Assembly: GCA_963691655.1 (NCBI GenBank)
Contig: OY829326.1
Location: 53,251,776 to 53,315,775, forward strand
Direction: 5' to 3'
DNA length: 64,000 nucleotides
Source: Toxonevra muliebris
Lineage: Eukaryota > Arthropoda > Insecta > Diptera > Pallopteridae
The notes beneath the pieces were generated by a model. The model worked only from the letters and a program-made list of their open reading frames with translations. It did not search any database and was not told the DNA's origin. Position numbers and translations under genes: made by a program. Shown piece by piece: positions 1 through 10,580 of this stretch; position 1 is the first letter of the stretch, and every line of letters begins with the position of its first letter.

Positions 1-520
1 GAATATGATAAAATATTGCACATACAAGCATATATTCGAAAGTTAATGATTGATAAAATAAAATCTGGCGACAATTTTTGTACTAATTCAAAAGAGTTAA
101 GATTAGGAAGATCGATAGTACAATCTGTAGTAAAAAAATTCAATAAAGTCAAACAATGCTGTCAATCGTGAAAGAATGTTCTACTTAACCGATCGTTATT
201 GGACGGTACTGCCTGCAATTGCAGAAACAAAGCATATGAAGCGCTGGATGAAACGCAGCATCAGAGTGTTTAAAAGCAATAGGAGAACTAGTAGGACATG
301 AGTGGACAAGGAAAATTTTTAAAAATTGGTTATGGGCTTTATAAGGTGGGGTCAATAGAAGCCTAACATTTGTATATTTTTCATATTTTTTTAAATTTTT
401 AAACCTAATGAAAAGCCACTATTAACCGATAAACAAAAGAAAATACGACTTGCTTGGGCGAAGAATAAAGGTTTTCTGGGTATAAAAACTATAGAACTCA
501 ATTATACTCAATTATACTCA
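1..520 (+). mobile_element. Tc1/mariner-type DNA transposon remnant
   Basis: Conceptual translation in shifting frames gives pieces typical of Tc1 transposases. Near 60-150 there is a helix-turn-helix-like stretch (LGRSIVQSVVKKFNK). Near 410-480 there is KPLLTDKQKKIRLAWAKNK, which matches the 'KPLLT..rkkRL.WAk.h' block that follows the DNA-binding domain in this family. Stops and frame changes interrupt it, the window edge truncates it, and I see no intact catalytic DDE part. A dead copy; the family assignment rests on these two motifs only. Confidence 0.6.
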
Positions 521-959
521 ATTACACTCAATTACACTGGAATACAAAATTTCACTTTAAAAATATATCATGAACCAAAGTATGTTTTGAAAAAGTAATA
601 AAGGATTGTGTAAAAGTAAAATATTCTCGAAAGCTCGAAATTTTTCTCAAAATTCGTTGTGGTCTAGAAAAAGATGAACCACTTGAAATTTTTATGCACA
701 CTATTATTCTGAAAATGTTTGGCCGCGCCGAAACCAACATACTTCGGGTGCCATAATATTGTTAAGGACGCACTCGTCGATAAAAACCAAATTATTCTTT
801 CGCCCCTTCACATCATGTTTGGTCTCATGAAGAATTTCGTTAGAGCGTTGAAAAATAACGCTAGCGCAATGAAATCATAACAAAGAGTGTTTTCGAAATT
901 GTCATTACAAAAAATCAAAGCGAGCGTATTCGTTGAACCTCAAATCCGCAAATTGTTCG
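521..959. other. No gene seen; likely decayed repeat
   Basis: Between the Tc1-like remnant and the pseudogene to its right. A fourfold short reiteration of 'ctcaattatactcaatt' type occurs at about 497-537. No intact reading frame of convincing composition; the stretch may be part of the same nested mobile DNA. Confidence 0.35.
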
Positions 960-1440
960 ACGATACTGGATTACTGAATGTTTGAGTGAGTCAAAACGAG
1001 AAGAATGGGAAGCATTTGCGAATGTTGTTCAAAAATGTTTAAGAATATATAAAAGTGACAACCTGACTAACTCATCGACGTAATGTTGGAAAAATATAAT
1101 GATATTGGTAAGTTTGATTTACGGTGAATTGAAAGTTGACTCCTTATTCATTTATTCAGCGATAAATAAATTTAATTCCGAAAATTTAGATGCGAATATG
1201 CTTCTCAAGATGCAATTTTTATTCAGCCATTTCGGCTACTTTCCATCAAATCTGGGTGCAGAAAGTGATGAGCTTGGCGAACGGTTCCACCAAGATATGG
1301 CTGAAATCGAAAGACGATATCAAAGTTTCAGGGATTAGGGCATTATGGCAGACTACTGCTGGTTCTTGATCACGGAAGACCCGACAGCGAAAAATTGCAA
1401 AAGTTCAAGTGTTGGCTCATCATTTTCTACAGCAGAATGA
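960..1440 (+). pseudogene. Decayed copy of an arthropod repetitive protein family
   Basis: Translation of 1000-1060 gives WEAFANVVQKCLRIYKSDN, and 1186-1340 gives an open part with MLLKMQFLFSHFGYFPSNLG, then GERFHQDMAEIERRYQ, then a TAG stop at 1336-1338, after which IMADYCWFL continues in the same frame. The 'K.hFLhSHLdyFPeNLGa.S.EqGERFHQDi...E.RYqG.w...MmADYCW.L' pattern is one I recognise from a large group of uncharacterised, often repeated arthropod proteins that look transposon-associated. At least one in-frame stop and probable frameshifts upstream make this copy nonfunctional. What the parent protein does is unknown to me. Confidence 0.6.
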
Positions 1441-2397
1441 ATTTTGAGAAAAATTCGAGTATTGGAGAATATTTTACTTTTACTCAAACCTTGATTACTT
1501 TGTCATTTTTGATCCGATTGCTATAGTTATCCATTATTGCAAAAACTTTTGAAAAACTTTCAACATTTTGGGATTTATAATAAAAAATACGCAGCAGGTT
1601 TTTATTCGACTTTTGAGTTTAGCTGTTATTCCTTATTGCCACAGAATTAATAAAACTAGTCAATATGGCTAGTTTCAGCTCTATGCTCTCTAACAAAGTT
1701 AAAGGTAAACAAACAAATCGGCTAGTGGTCCATTAGGCCTCTCTTCTAATTTTTTTAATGGAAAAAAACACAAGACAAAAAATTCCTTTCAGTTCATGAC
1801 TTTATTGCAATTCATTCATTCACATTTGATTTATAAAACTAAGCTTAAATTTTAGATTCAAAATTTTACATTTAAATAAAATATGCTCATAATAATAAAT
1901 ATATTTATTTGATATTAATTTTATTTTATTTTAATATCGTACATACTATTTATTATTATTTTTATTATTTTTTATTATTTTTATATTATATATACTTATG
2001 TAAATGTCACTGGTAATTATGCCGATAAATTGTGTATTTTAAGTATATTTAAGTTATGTTTTTAATTATATTATTAATTTATACCTACAATATATGATTT
2101 TACACTGTGTGCATAAGATATTTTTAAAACAAGAACTTCAAAAATCTAAACTAATTAATATGTATGTTGATTAAAAATTTATAAACATGTTCACAGACCA
2201 CCGAATGACTTTTTCCAAACATAGAAATTTTTCTAACCAAACAAAAATTGTAAAGGGTATGGGATATAAATTATATGAAACTGTAGGCCCCTAGCATGGT
2301 GTGGCGTTTTCTCTAAAAAAAAAACACACACATTTTTATGAAAAACACAGCAATGTCTACTGAAAGTTTATTAACATTTAAGTATTAATGACTAACT
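1441..2397. other. AT-rich intergenic DNA, no gene seen
   Basis: Mostly A/T-rich with runs of 'ttattatttttatt' near 1910-1990. No convincing reading frame, RNA gene or repeat border seen. Confidence 0.5.
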
Positions 2398-3580
2398 ACA
2401 CTAGTTTACAAATTTCAACTCTTGAAAAGTACCAAGAATAAACCTTTTTGGGTGGATAAATTGGGACCTCCTGAACACAAAAAAAAAATTTTTTTTCTAT
2501 GGTAAGAATTTTTGCGGAGCAATAATTTTGTGTTTTTCGGGGTATGGTTTCATTCAAATCCTTGTGGAGTCCAAACAAAAAGCTCGATCGAGATAAATTG
2601 CAAATAGTTAAAAAAGTAATTGAATGCTCTTTCCACCGATCGAATAACAAATGGCTGAGTTATGGTTCCTCAAAGTTCAAAAATTGCAATTTTTCACGAT
2701 TATTTTCAAATTTTCAATTTTAAATTCTATTTATTTTTAATTAGAAGTCCAAATCAGGGACATTTCTTTTCTTTAGTGCATAGTGTATTTAATTACAAAC
2801 ATTTTAAGTCTAAGTTGATCAAGATTCGATGAAAAATAATTTTATGAATTTTTCGTGAAACAACTTAATTTTAAATTTCACTGCTTGCATACTAAATTTG
2901 CTGTTTATCAGTTTTGACGAGTTTTTAAATTTAAATTAAGCCTAATTTTTCGTATCCATTCATGTTGTATGAGCGATATTTGTACACGAATGGAAGGGAC
3001 CTGCAGTTTTATGCTGAGCCCGAACGTTGAATTAAAAAACTTTCCTTACAAAATTTTTTCTATCGGAGGATTGCCATAGCCAGGCAAGTGGTGGTTCATA
3101 GCGGTCTAAAATGGGCGCGTTGTCTGCCCTGCTTCACAAAAAATTTATTTTTCATCCAATCTTGTTCGACTTGGGCTTAAAATGTTTGTAATTGAATAGA
3201 CTATGCATTAAAATTTTGACATTTAATTAAAAATAAATTGAATTTAAAACTGAAAATTTGAAAAAAAAAAAATCTTGAAAAATGGCAATTTTTGAACTTT
3301 GAGGAACCATAACTCAGCAACTTGTTATTCGATCAAAACTAACAGCATATCGATGGAAAGGGTATTCAATTACTTTTTTAACGATTTGCATTGATCGAGC
3401 TCTTTGTTTGGACTCCACAAGGATTTGAGTGAAACCATACACCGAAAACACACAAAAGTATTGCTCGGCAAAAATTCTTACCATAGAAAAAAAAAATGTT
3501 TTGTTTTGCGTTCAGGAGGTTCCAATTTATCCACCCAAACATGTTTTGTTCTTGGTACTTTTCGTCTGTAAACTAGTGTT
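2398..3580. mobile_element. Long inverted-repeat (foldback) element, about 1.2 kb
   Basis: The left arm (about 2398-2870) is the imperfect reverse complement of the right arm (about 3130-3580), with an approximately 260-bp spacer. The outer ends share CACTAGTTTAC (2399-2409) and GTAAACTAGTG (3568-3578). Both arms contain matching blocks such as 'cttaccatagaaaaaaa', 'tggactccacaaggattt' and 'aaaatgtttgtaattgaat'. The open frames at 2396-2650 (minus) and 3429-3638 (plus) are the same sequence read from the two arms and are not genes. No transposase is present, so a nonautonomous foldback or long-TIR MITE is the likeliest identity. Confidence 0.75.
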
Positions 3581-4960
3581 ATATATTTCTATTAAAAAAC
3601 AGATTCAAAAAAAAATATCTAATCTCTCAAAAAAATAAACAATTTTCTAAAGGTTTACGTTAAGCATTGTCATAATTTTAATCATTGTTGATATTAAAAT
3701 CAGTGGATTTAAGAACACTATATTGTAAGTATGTAAGCATGCTTCTTCTGCAGTTACGAACGATTTTGGTGGAAATATAACCGGCTACTTTGCAAGCTCA
3801 GCTTCAATTGCATGAAGATTTACAACATAAAGAATATATCTTTATACATATACATTAAATCAAGGAAGAAGAGGTTACAAGGTCTCTAGCCAACTCTTAG
3901 AATAATAGAATTACTAAGATATATTAATACAAAGCTCTCAATTTTTCCTGAAGCTAAAAATTGGTAACCTCACATTGTAAATAAAAAATTAAAGTTTATA
4001 AGTAAATGAGTTTTACTTTGTATATAAATATGTCTACAGCTTTTAAATTATATAATACATACGTATGTAGAATTGAAAGTTTTAGTGCTTTACATCATCA
4101 GTGATCGTCAAAAGTACTTTTTTGAATTTTATTCATTTATGAGTTAGTCCCAATTTTTGCGTGTTCAGCATATTTTTATATGTTAGTTCCTTCAATTATC
4201 CATATAAAAAAATCTCCTGTTCGAAGCCTGGAAATAAATAACTTTACCCCCAGCTAAAGAACAAACGTTTCTCAGGCACACGAATAATTTATTTATTATT
4301 TCAAAGCACAAAAATATATTATTAGTCTTCAAAATTTAGGGGAAGTTTATTCATTTAAGTATTTGAGGAACTCAATATATGTTTAATTTAGATCCTCAAT
4401 CTCCATGTATAGAATAAATATTTATTAAACGCGCAGCACGTTTTGTTTTTGTGTATCAGAAAATGGATGGGTTTGCTATACCAATTATCCGGGTATATGC
4501 TGAACTCACATTCCCTTAAGAAATCTGAGATGACAAATGAAAATATACCTTCGGTTTTTTTTACAATACGGAAGTGCGGTAAGGTAGTGAATTTCCAATT
4601 AAAACTTTTTACATTGTTTTATAATATTTTAAACATTAAAGTTAAAATTCAAAAATTTATAGTTTAAACATTTCAATCCATTTAGTTTTCATTTTTTGTT
4701 TTTTTTTTTTTTTTTGTTTTTTTTTTTGGTACTATTTTTATTTTTGCTTATTATTTTTATTAATTTTCTTTTTGTTTCTTAAAAGTACTTACAATGATTT
4801 TGTTGTTCTGTTTGTTATTATTTTCCATTTAACAATAATTGTGGGGTACAGAACTGTTAAAGAATGTAGGCTTTGTAATATTTAATTGTTAAATTTGATA
4901 AATTAAAGTTTCATTTAAAAATTTAGAGCTTTCAGGAATAACCTTGTTCACTTGTTAGCA
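3581..4960. other. Intergenic DNA, no gene seen
   Basis: AT-rich; long T runs at about 4690-4730. No convincing coding frame or RNA gene. Confidence 0.5.
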
Positions 4961-6260
4961 AACTGTAAAGCAAGAATGAATGAATCCATGAATTCCTCAT
5001 ACACTATTCATTGAGAACTTGAAAAACTTCATTGAATTCAAATTGAATTGTGTTTGCAGTCGTAGATGAATTCATTAATAAATTATTTCACTAAATTAAA
5101 AGACTTCAATGAGTTCTTGGATGAATTCCTTAAAAGAATCAACGAATAATTACGTTACGAAAATAGAAAAAAAAAAACCATTGAATTCTTAGAAAGCTTC
5201 ATTGAGTTTTTAAAAGGTTTCAATAAATTATTTTTAAATATTCATTGAATTCTTAAAAAGCTTTATTAAATTCAAAAAAAAAAAAAAAAAGATTTATTGA
5301 ATTTATAGAAAGCTTCACTGAATTCCTAAAAAGCTTCATTAAAATCTTTGATAGTATGGTATATCCAATATTACTAATTGATGCAAAAGCAATTAATTGT
5401 ATTTTCTCCGCTTTTTAAATTCGATTCAGTAAATTTATAGTTAACAGCGCACATTCAACCTAAAATAACTGCTCTTACATGAATTATTATTACCTTTTAT
5501 TATCTCTCATGATTAATTCGTGTTTTTCGTGGATTGATCCAGCTATATATATTTCTTAAAAATCATTATTGAATTCAAATTAATTTTACTGCAGTTGTAG
5601 ATACAGTTTTAAATAAATTCTTTTTTATAATAGAATGAATTTTTGTGATAAAATTATTAATAAATATGAAATGAATTCATTAGAAAGTATGAGAGAGAGC
5701 TGAATTACTCAAACATTAAGAAGTACCGCCACTTAGTACCGGTGAGTAGTTGATAAAAAAAATAATAGAAATTTCAAGGCAAAATCAAACTCAAAGGTCT
5801 AAAATATGAACTAGTTAATTTGCAAGTTATTTTTCACTCTAAAACTAATTTCGCATTATTAATTTAAATTTATTAAACTCATTTATTCTTTGAAATCGTA
5901 AGTAAAATTCTGAATTGAAATCATTGAATTCTCAGTGAAATCATTAAATTCGCAGTGAAACCATTGAATTTATAAATTAATTCGTTGAATTCTTAAATTA
6001 ATTCATTGAATTCTTAAATTAATTCATTGAATTCTTAAATCAATCCATTGAATTCTTAAATTAATTCATTGAAATTCGATTCAAATTCAAAAGAATTCTA
6101 GATCAATTAGAATTATATACCAGAGCTATAAAAAATGCAATCATTTGTGATTTTTAATCTTTGAAATCACATTCAATGGATAATGATTAGTGATTGCATT
6201 CATTGAATAATTTGATGGATGAATTCTGATTTCAAAATTAAAGTCATTAATCTTTTTAAG
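4961..6260. repeat. Diverged 'ATTCATTGAATTC' repeat field
   Basis: The palindrome-containing word 'ttcattgaattc' and near variants (attgaattctta, cattgagttc, cattaaattc) recur dozens of times over this stretch. It looks like an old, diverged satellite-like array whose least diverged part is the tandem block near 5980-6075. Confidence 0.6.
5975..6078. repeat. 21-bp tandem repeat, about five copies
   Basis: Unit approximately ttcttaaattaattcattga plus one further a (21 bp). The 'ttgaat' anchor falls at equal 21-base steps (g at 5987, 6008, 6029, 6050, 6071). Copies differ by one or two bases. Confidence 0.85.
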
Positions 6261-7418
6261 ATCACTGATTAAATAATAGTCAAAGTCTAAATTCAAATGA
6301 TTTCGAAAATATAACTTCAAAAATGGATGTAAAAAATTACTTCAATTATTTATTTAAAAAAAATCAATCTCAAGTGATCACATTCTTTAATAGCACTGTT
6401 ATATAAAACTTAAGATTTATACAGAACTTTAGAAAAATATCAAACTAAGTTTTGCCCATCGCTATTCTAGATCATCAATATCGATATGTTCATCGTTGAG
6501 CCCTCTTGACTATCATTTTACTTAGTTTTATTGAGGAAATTATATTTTTATATCTGTTTTTTGCATAGACTAGTACTAAAATTTTAAAATATTCGATTGG
6601 TGTAGTATTAGAAATTTAATTTTTGTAAAAAAAAACAACATTTATTACGCGGTCTTAATATATAATTTATTCTTTAACAGTTCTGGTAAGGGAATTTTTT
6701 AAACTGGTCACACTATTTTGTATTTTAAATTTTATAATAGTAATTATAATTGTAGAAAGCTAAAAATACATTTATGTATATGTAATTAAGTTGTATAAAA
6801 GATTTAAAATTTTAATTTTATGAGTGGTAAATTCATTTTATACAATTTTTTTTTTTTTTCTTTTAAATTTTACATTAATTTTGTATTTATTTTCAATATG
6901 TATATTTATATATTTTCTTTTATTTTGTGGTAAAAACTTTAAACCTTTGTCGACTGATTTTTTTTTCATTATTTACAATTTTGATTTATTTATTTATTTT
7001 ATTTTTTGTGTTTGTAATTTTGATGTTTTATCTTTTTTTCTTTTTTCTTCTATTGATGAAGATATTTGACTTATGTTATATATTTTAAATTTAATGCTTA
7101 ACTTAATTTGATCTGCGACAATATACGGAGAGGGGGCTGGGTTAATGTTTGAGAAAAGTGTCATGAAAATATTAGAGATTCGAGATTTTGAATTATGGTA
7201 GAAAAATATGAGTTTTTAATGAGTTTTTATGATGAACTATCTACATATGCAACTTGAATCCAATAGATATGAATGATATTTTTAAATGAATATAATATTA
7301 ATTAAATATAAAACATTTACAATTTGTTATATCAAAGTTCTTGATAATTTTATGCTCAAACTTTTCATGACACTTTACTGCTATACTCAACTCACCTCCT
7401 TCGCCGTCTAATTAAAAA
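6261..7418. other. AT-rich DNA, possible distal 3' UTR of Trl; no gene seen
   Basis: No coding frame is convincing; the open frame at 6824-7069 is poly-T low complexity. If the 7.4 kb terminal exon is transcribed on the minus strand, its 3' UTR would run into this stretch, and several TTTATT words (AATAAA on the minus strand) are available near 6980-7000. Confidence 0.35.
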
Positions 7419-8569
7419 TCAGTTGAGATAAACCTCTTCCACTGATTGATCGCCATCAACGCATTCTTGTTGCTCTTGCACCTCTTGCAGCTGTTGCAAG
7501 TGATGCTCTTCCACTTCTTCTTCATCATCATACTCTAGCATTTCTTCATCGTGTTGCGTTTGCTGATGTTGATGCTGTTGTGGTTGCAAATGTTGTGTAT
7601 GATGATGTTCAATGACGATTTGTTGATGCGGTTGTTGTTGCTGTTGGTATTCTTGCTCTTGCAAATCGAGTGGATCAAGCACTGTAGTCGTTGTTGTATG
7701 CTGTTGATGATGCTGCTGCTGCTGCTGTTGCTGTTGGTGATTCAACAATTGATGATGATGTTGATGCGTTGGATGGTGATGTTGTTCAATTAATTCATGT
7801 TGCTGTTGCTGCTGTTGTTGTTGTTGTAATTCTGCAGCATGCTGATGCTGTTGCTGTGCCGCATGTGTTGTAAATACTAATGGAGGCGGTGATGTTGATG
7901 TCGCAACGGGCGTTTGATGTTGATGTTGTTGTTGGTGGTGATGTTGTTGTTGTTCGGTTGTTTCTGTTGCTACTGAATGATTGCGTACTATGTGATTATG
8001 ACCGGCGGACGTTGATTTGCCAGAGCGTGTTAACGTGACTGTGACCTCAGAGCCGAGACCAGCAAATGATACAGGTGTAACAATTGTATTTGTCCCAGAT
8101 CCAGCTGCAGCGGCTGCTGCTGCTGCATTTGTTAACGCTCTAGAATGGAGTATCTTACGAGTTGTAGTGGTGGTGGCGGTATGGTGTTGTGTGTTTGATA
8201 TCGTTGCTACTTGATGCTGTTGTTGCTGTGTTGCTGCGGCTGCTGCTGCTACGTTATGCTGATGATGATTGGTAGATGTGGTAACTGCGGGCGATGTTGT
8301 CGCTGATGCATTCGGTGATACATAATTGATAAGTAGGACACGTTCACCGGTTGTTGTTTGCGCTGCATGTCCACGCAGTATGCGCCGATGTGTCGTTCCT
8401 GTACCACCTGCCGTTGTTACTGTGCCCGCTGCTGCTGCTGCTGCAAGGCTTTGGTTATGTTGCCCTCTAGTCACTGCTCTACCTATAACGGTGCCGCCGC
8501 TGCCGCTACTGCCTCCTCCTCCACCTGCCGCCACTACACCACCTCCATTGCCGCAGATCATATCGTTGG
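7419..8569 (-). CDS. Trl: Candidate third alternative 3' exon of Trl (low-complexity tail)
   Basis: A 380-codon open frame runs from ATG 8561 to a stop at 7419. It is rich in Gly, Ala, Gln, His and Thr, with motifs ERVLLINYVSPNASA, TPVSFAGLGSEVTVTLTRSG and a final acidic segment (EEMLEYDDEEEVEE) ending EEVYLN. An in-frame TGA lies just upstream (8573-8571). An AG at 8571-8570 would start an exon at 8569 with two bases before the next codon, exactly the phase needed to join the Trl donor after the zinc finger (last base 18666). The summed frame is then 2265 nt, 754 aa. The acceptor is weak: no good pyrimidine tract. The alternatives are a later acceptor in the Gly-rich start, or an independent gene using ATG 8561. 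Coding status is supported by the non-repetitive motifs; assignment to Trl is inference. Confidence 0.5.
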
Positions 8570-9639
8570 CTCATCATTACGTATTATTACCGCCTTTCAA
8601 AATGAAAACCTTCTTTACCAAAATGTTCTTATTGGTGCCCTATTATATTTTTATTATTTTATTATATTTTTGTAATTTTAATTAAATGATATTATGAATA
8701 AGAAGAGTTTATTATTTATTTTTATATTTTTTTGTTAAATTGTGAGAAACGAGGCAGCGATTATATAAAAGAAAGAGAAAACAAGAATAAATTGTTGCGT
8801 TAATGTTATTGTTATTAACAAATGGTATTAAAATGATTTATTTATGTATGCATGTCAATTCAATTAGTCACAATGTAAGGGAAAAATCTCTCAAAAAACA
8901 AATGAAATATTTTATTATATACCATATTTCTATATATATATAGGTATGTATATAAAACAAACAGATTTACTCAACCAAGAATGTCAACATCCTTTCAGTG
9001 CTCAAATAGTGCAAAATACGCGGTGGGTACCTGGGAATATTTGAGATTTTCAAGCATTCGATAGATTATCGCGTATTTTAACCCAGATGTGGGTTAAACC
9101 AATCAAGTATTTTTAAGTAAGTGCTTCAATTATTTTTATCTTCAAGAATTTTCATTAGGTCGAGTTTTTAAAATTATTAGGTAGACGATTTTGAATTTCC
9201 AAATATTTCAAGCATTCCGTACTCCAAAGAGCTGAGTATTTTGAAGTATTTAAAGTTAACTATGTATTTTATGAATAATCAAAGTAACCAGAATATTTAA
9301 CACGACTTTAAAGTATTACAATCTGAATCTAACCAGATACTTTTAAATATTTCTCTTTCGTTTTGTTTTTTCAAACAAAAATACACAATCTTAAAATTAA
9401 AATAGAAACCATAAATAAATATTATAAAAAATAGCTCCACATTTCACGAATTAATTATTGAAATTGTACACATATGTTGAAAATATTCCAGGTATTGTAT
9501 CTTTTAGATCTAGTACTTGAAATAAATCGAAAACGCTTCACTAATTAATAAAAATTTCTGTTGAAAAATGATAATTATACTATGGTAGAAAGAAAAATAT
9601 TACGAATTCCCGAAGAAACTAATTAAAGATTTGTAGAAA
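8570..9639. other. Noncoding, within the putative Trl distal intron
   Basis: AT-rich, with no coding frame. A weak reiteration of 'aagtattt' and 'agtatttt' words spans about 9000-9360. Confidence 0.4.
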
Positions 9640-10580
9640 ATTGTAGAAAAAATATGAAAAGACCCGAAAAAAACAACGCGACACCCGCCATCTATTTGTC
9701 GATTATAAAGACGCCTTAGACAGCACGGATAGGAATCGCTTGTAGCCGCAATGACTGATTTTGGAATCACTGCAAAGCTCATTTGTCTTTGCGAAATGAC
9801 ACTGAAGGACACCACCAGCGCAGTGAAAATTGGGACAGACCTCTCCGCGCAATTTGACACCAAAAGAAATTACAGGCAAAGTGATTTCCAATCGTGTGAC
9901 TTCTTCTCTGGCACTATCTTCTACAAGAGTGTCATGCTGCTAGCATACGCTAATGAGATATCATTGCCACAAACGCGCAAGCAGTCAGAGCAGCTTTCTC
10001 CAACTTGGGACGGGAACCTTGTCGAGTGTGTCTAGTGGTGAAAGAGGACAAGACGAAATATATTGGGAGACACGGCGTCGTGGACAAAATGTCGCTGTTG
10101 ACAATTATACTTTTGAAGTCAAGGATTTCGCCCATTTGAGATCAAGTGGAGATTAACACTTGCCAACAGGTGTTACACTGAGAAGCAGAACCCTCTCGAC
10201 GAACAAAAACACTCTTTCCGTCCTAATGTATGGCGCTGAAACGTGGACGTGGACCACCAATAATGAGAGGCTGTTAGGCGTGTTCGAGAGGTTCAATATA
10301 CGTGGTCGACGTGTATAGAATAAGATGGAACTATAAGCTGTACCCCGACATTGACATAGTCAAGCGCATAAAAATCCAGCCGCGGCTGAGCGAATGGAAG
10401 AAAACGCTCCGGCTAGGAAGGTGTTCTATTCAAGCCACGGTTGTGGTACGCGCAAAAGAGGATGATTGAATCTCCGTTGGGAAGACCAGGCACAGAAGGA
10501 CCTGCCTGTACTTACAGAGACAACTGGTGATGCTTCATTAAGGCCAATTGAGCCAAAACCGATCATCGGTTGTAGTATCA
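9640..10580 (+). mobile_element. Non-LTR retrotransposon (LINE, probably RTE-like) reverse transcriptase remnant
   Basis: Translation with frame changes gives HLFVDYKDALDSTDRNRL (about 9680-9740), then MTDFGITAKLICLCEMTL (9751 on), then FDTKRNYRQSDFQSCDFF, which correspond to RT palm and finger blocks ('hhLFIDFKaAYDS..R..L', 'FDTkrGfRQGDpLSCdfF'). Downstream are VLMYGAETWTWT (about 10226), LLGVFERF, RIRWNYKLYPDIDIVKRIK and RPIEPKP, the usual C-terminal blocks of such LINEs. The catalytic FADD box is missing or deleted, and several stops and frameshifts are present. A 5'-truncated, internally deleted dead copy. Confidence 0.85.

Noticed and set aside
7551..8685. Plus-strand open frames opposite the 7.4-8.6 kb exon
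   Set aside because: They are the antisense of CAG/GCN-type repeats (poly-Leu, poly-Ala readings) and have no independent motif.
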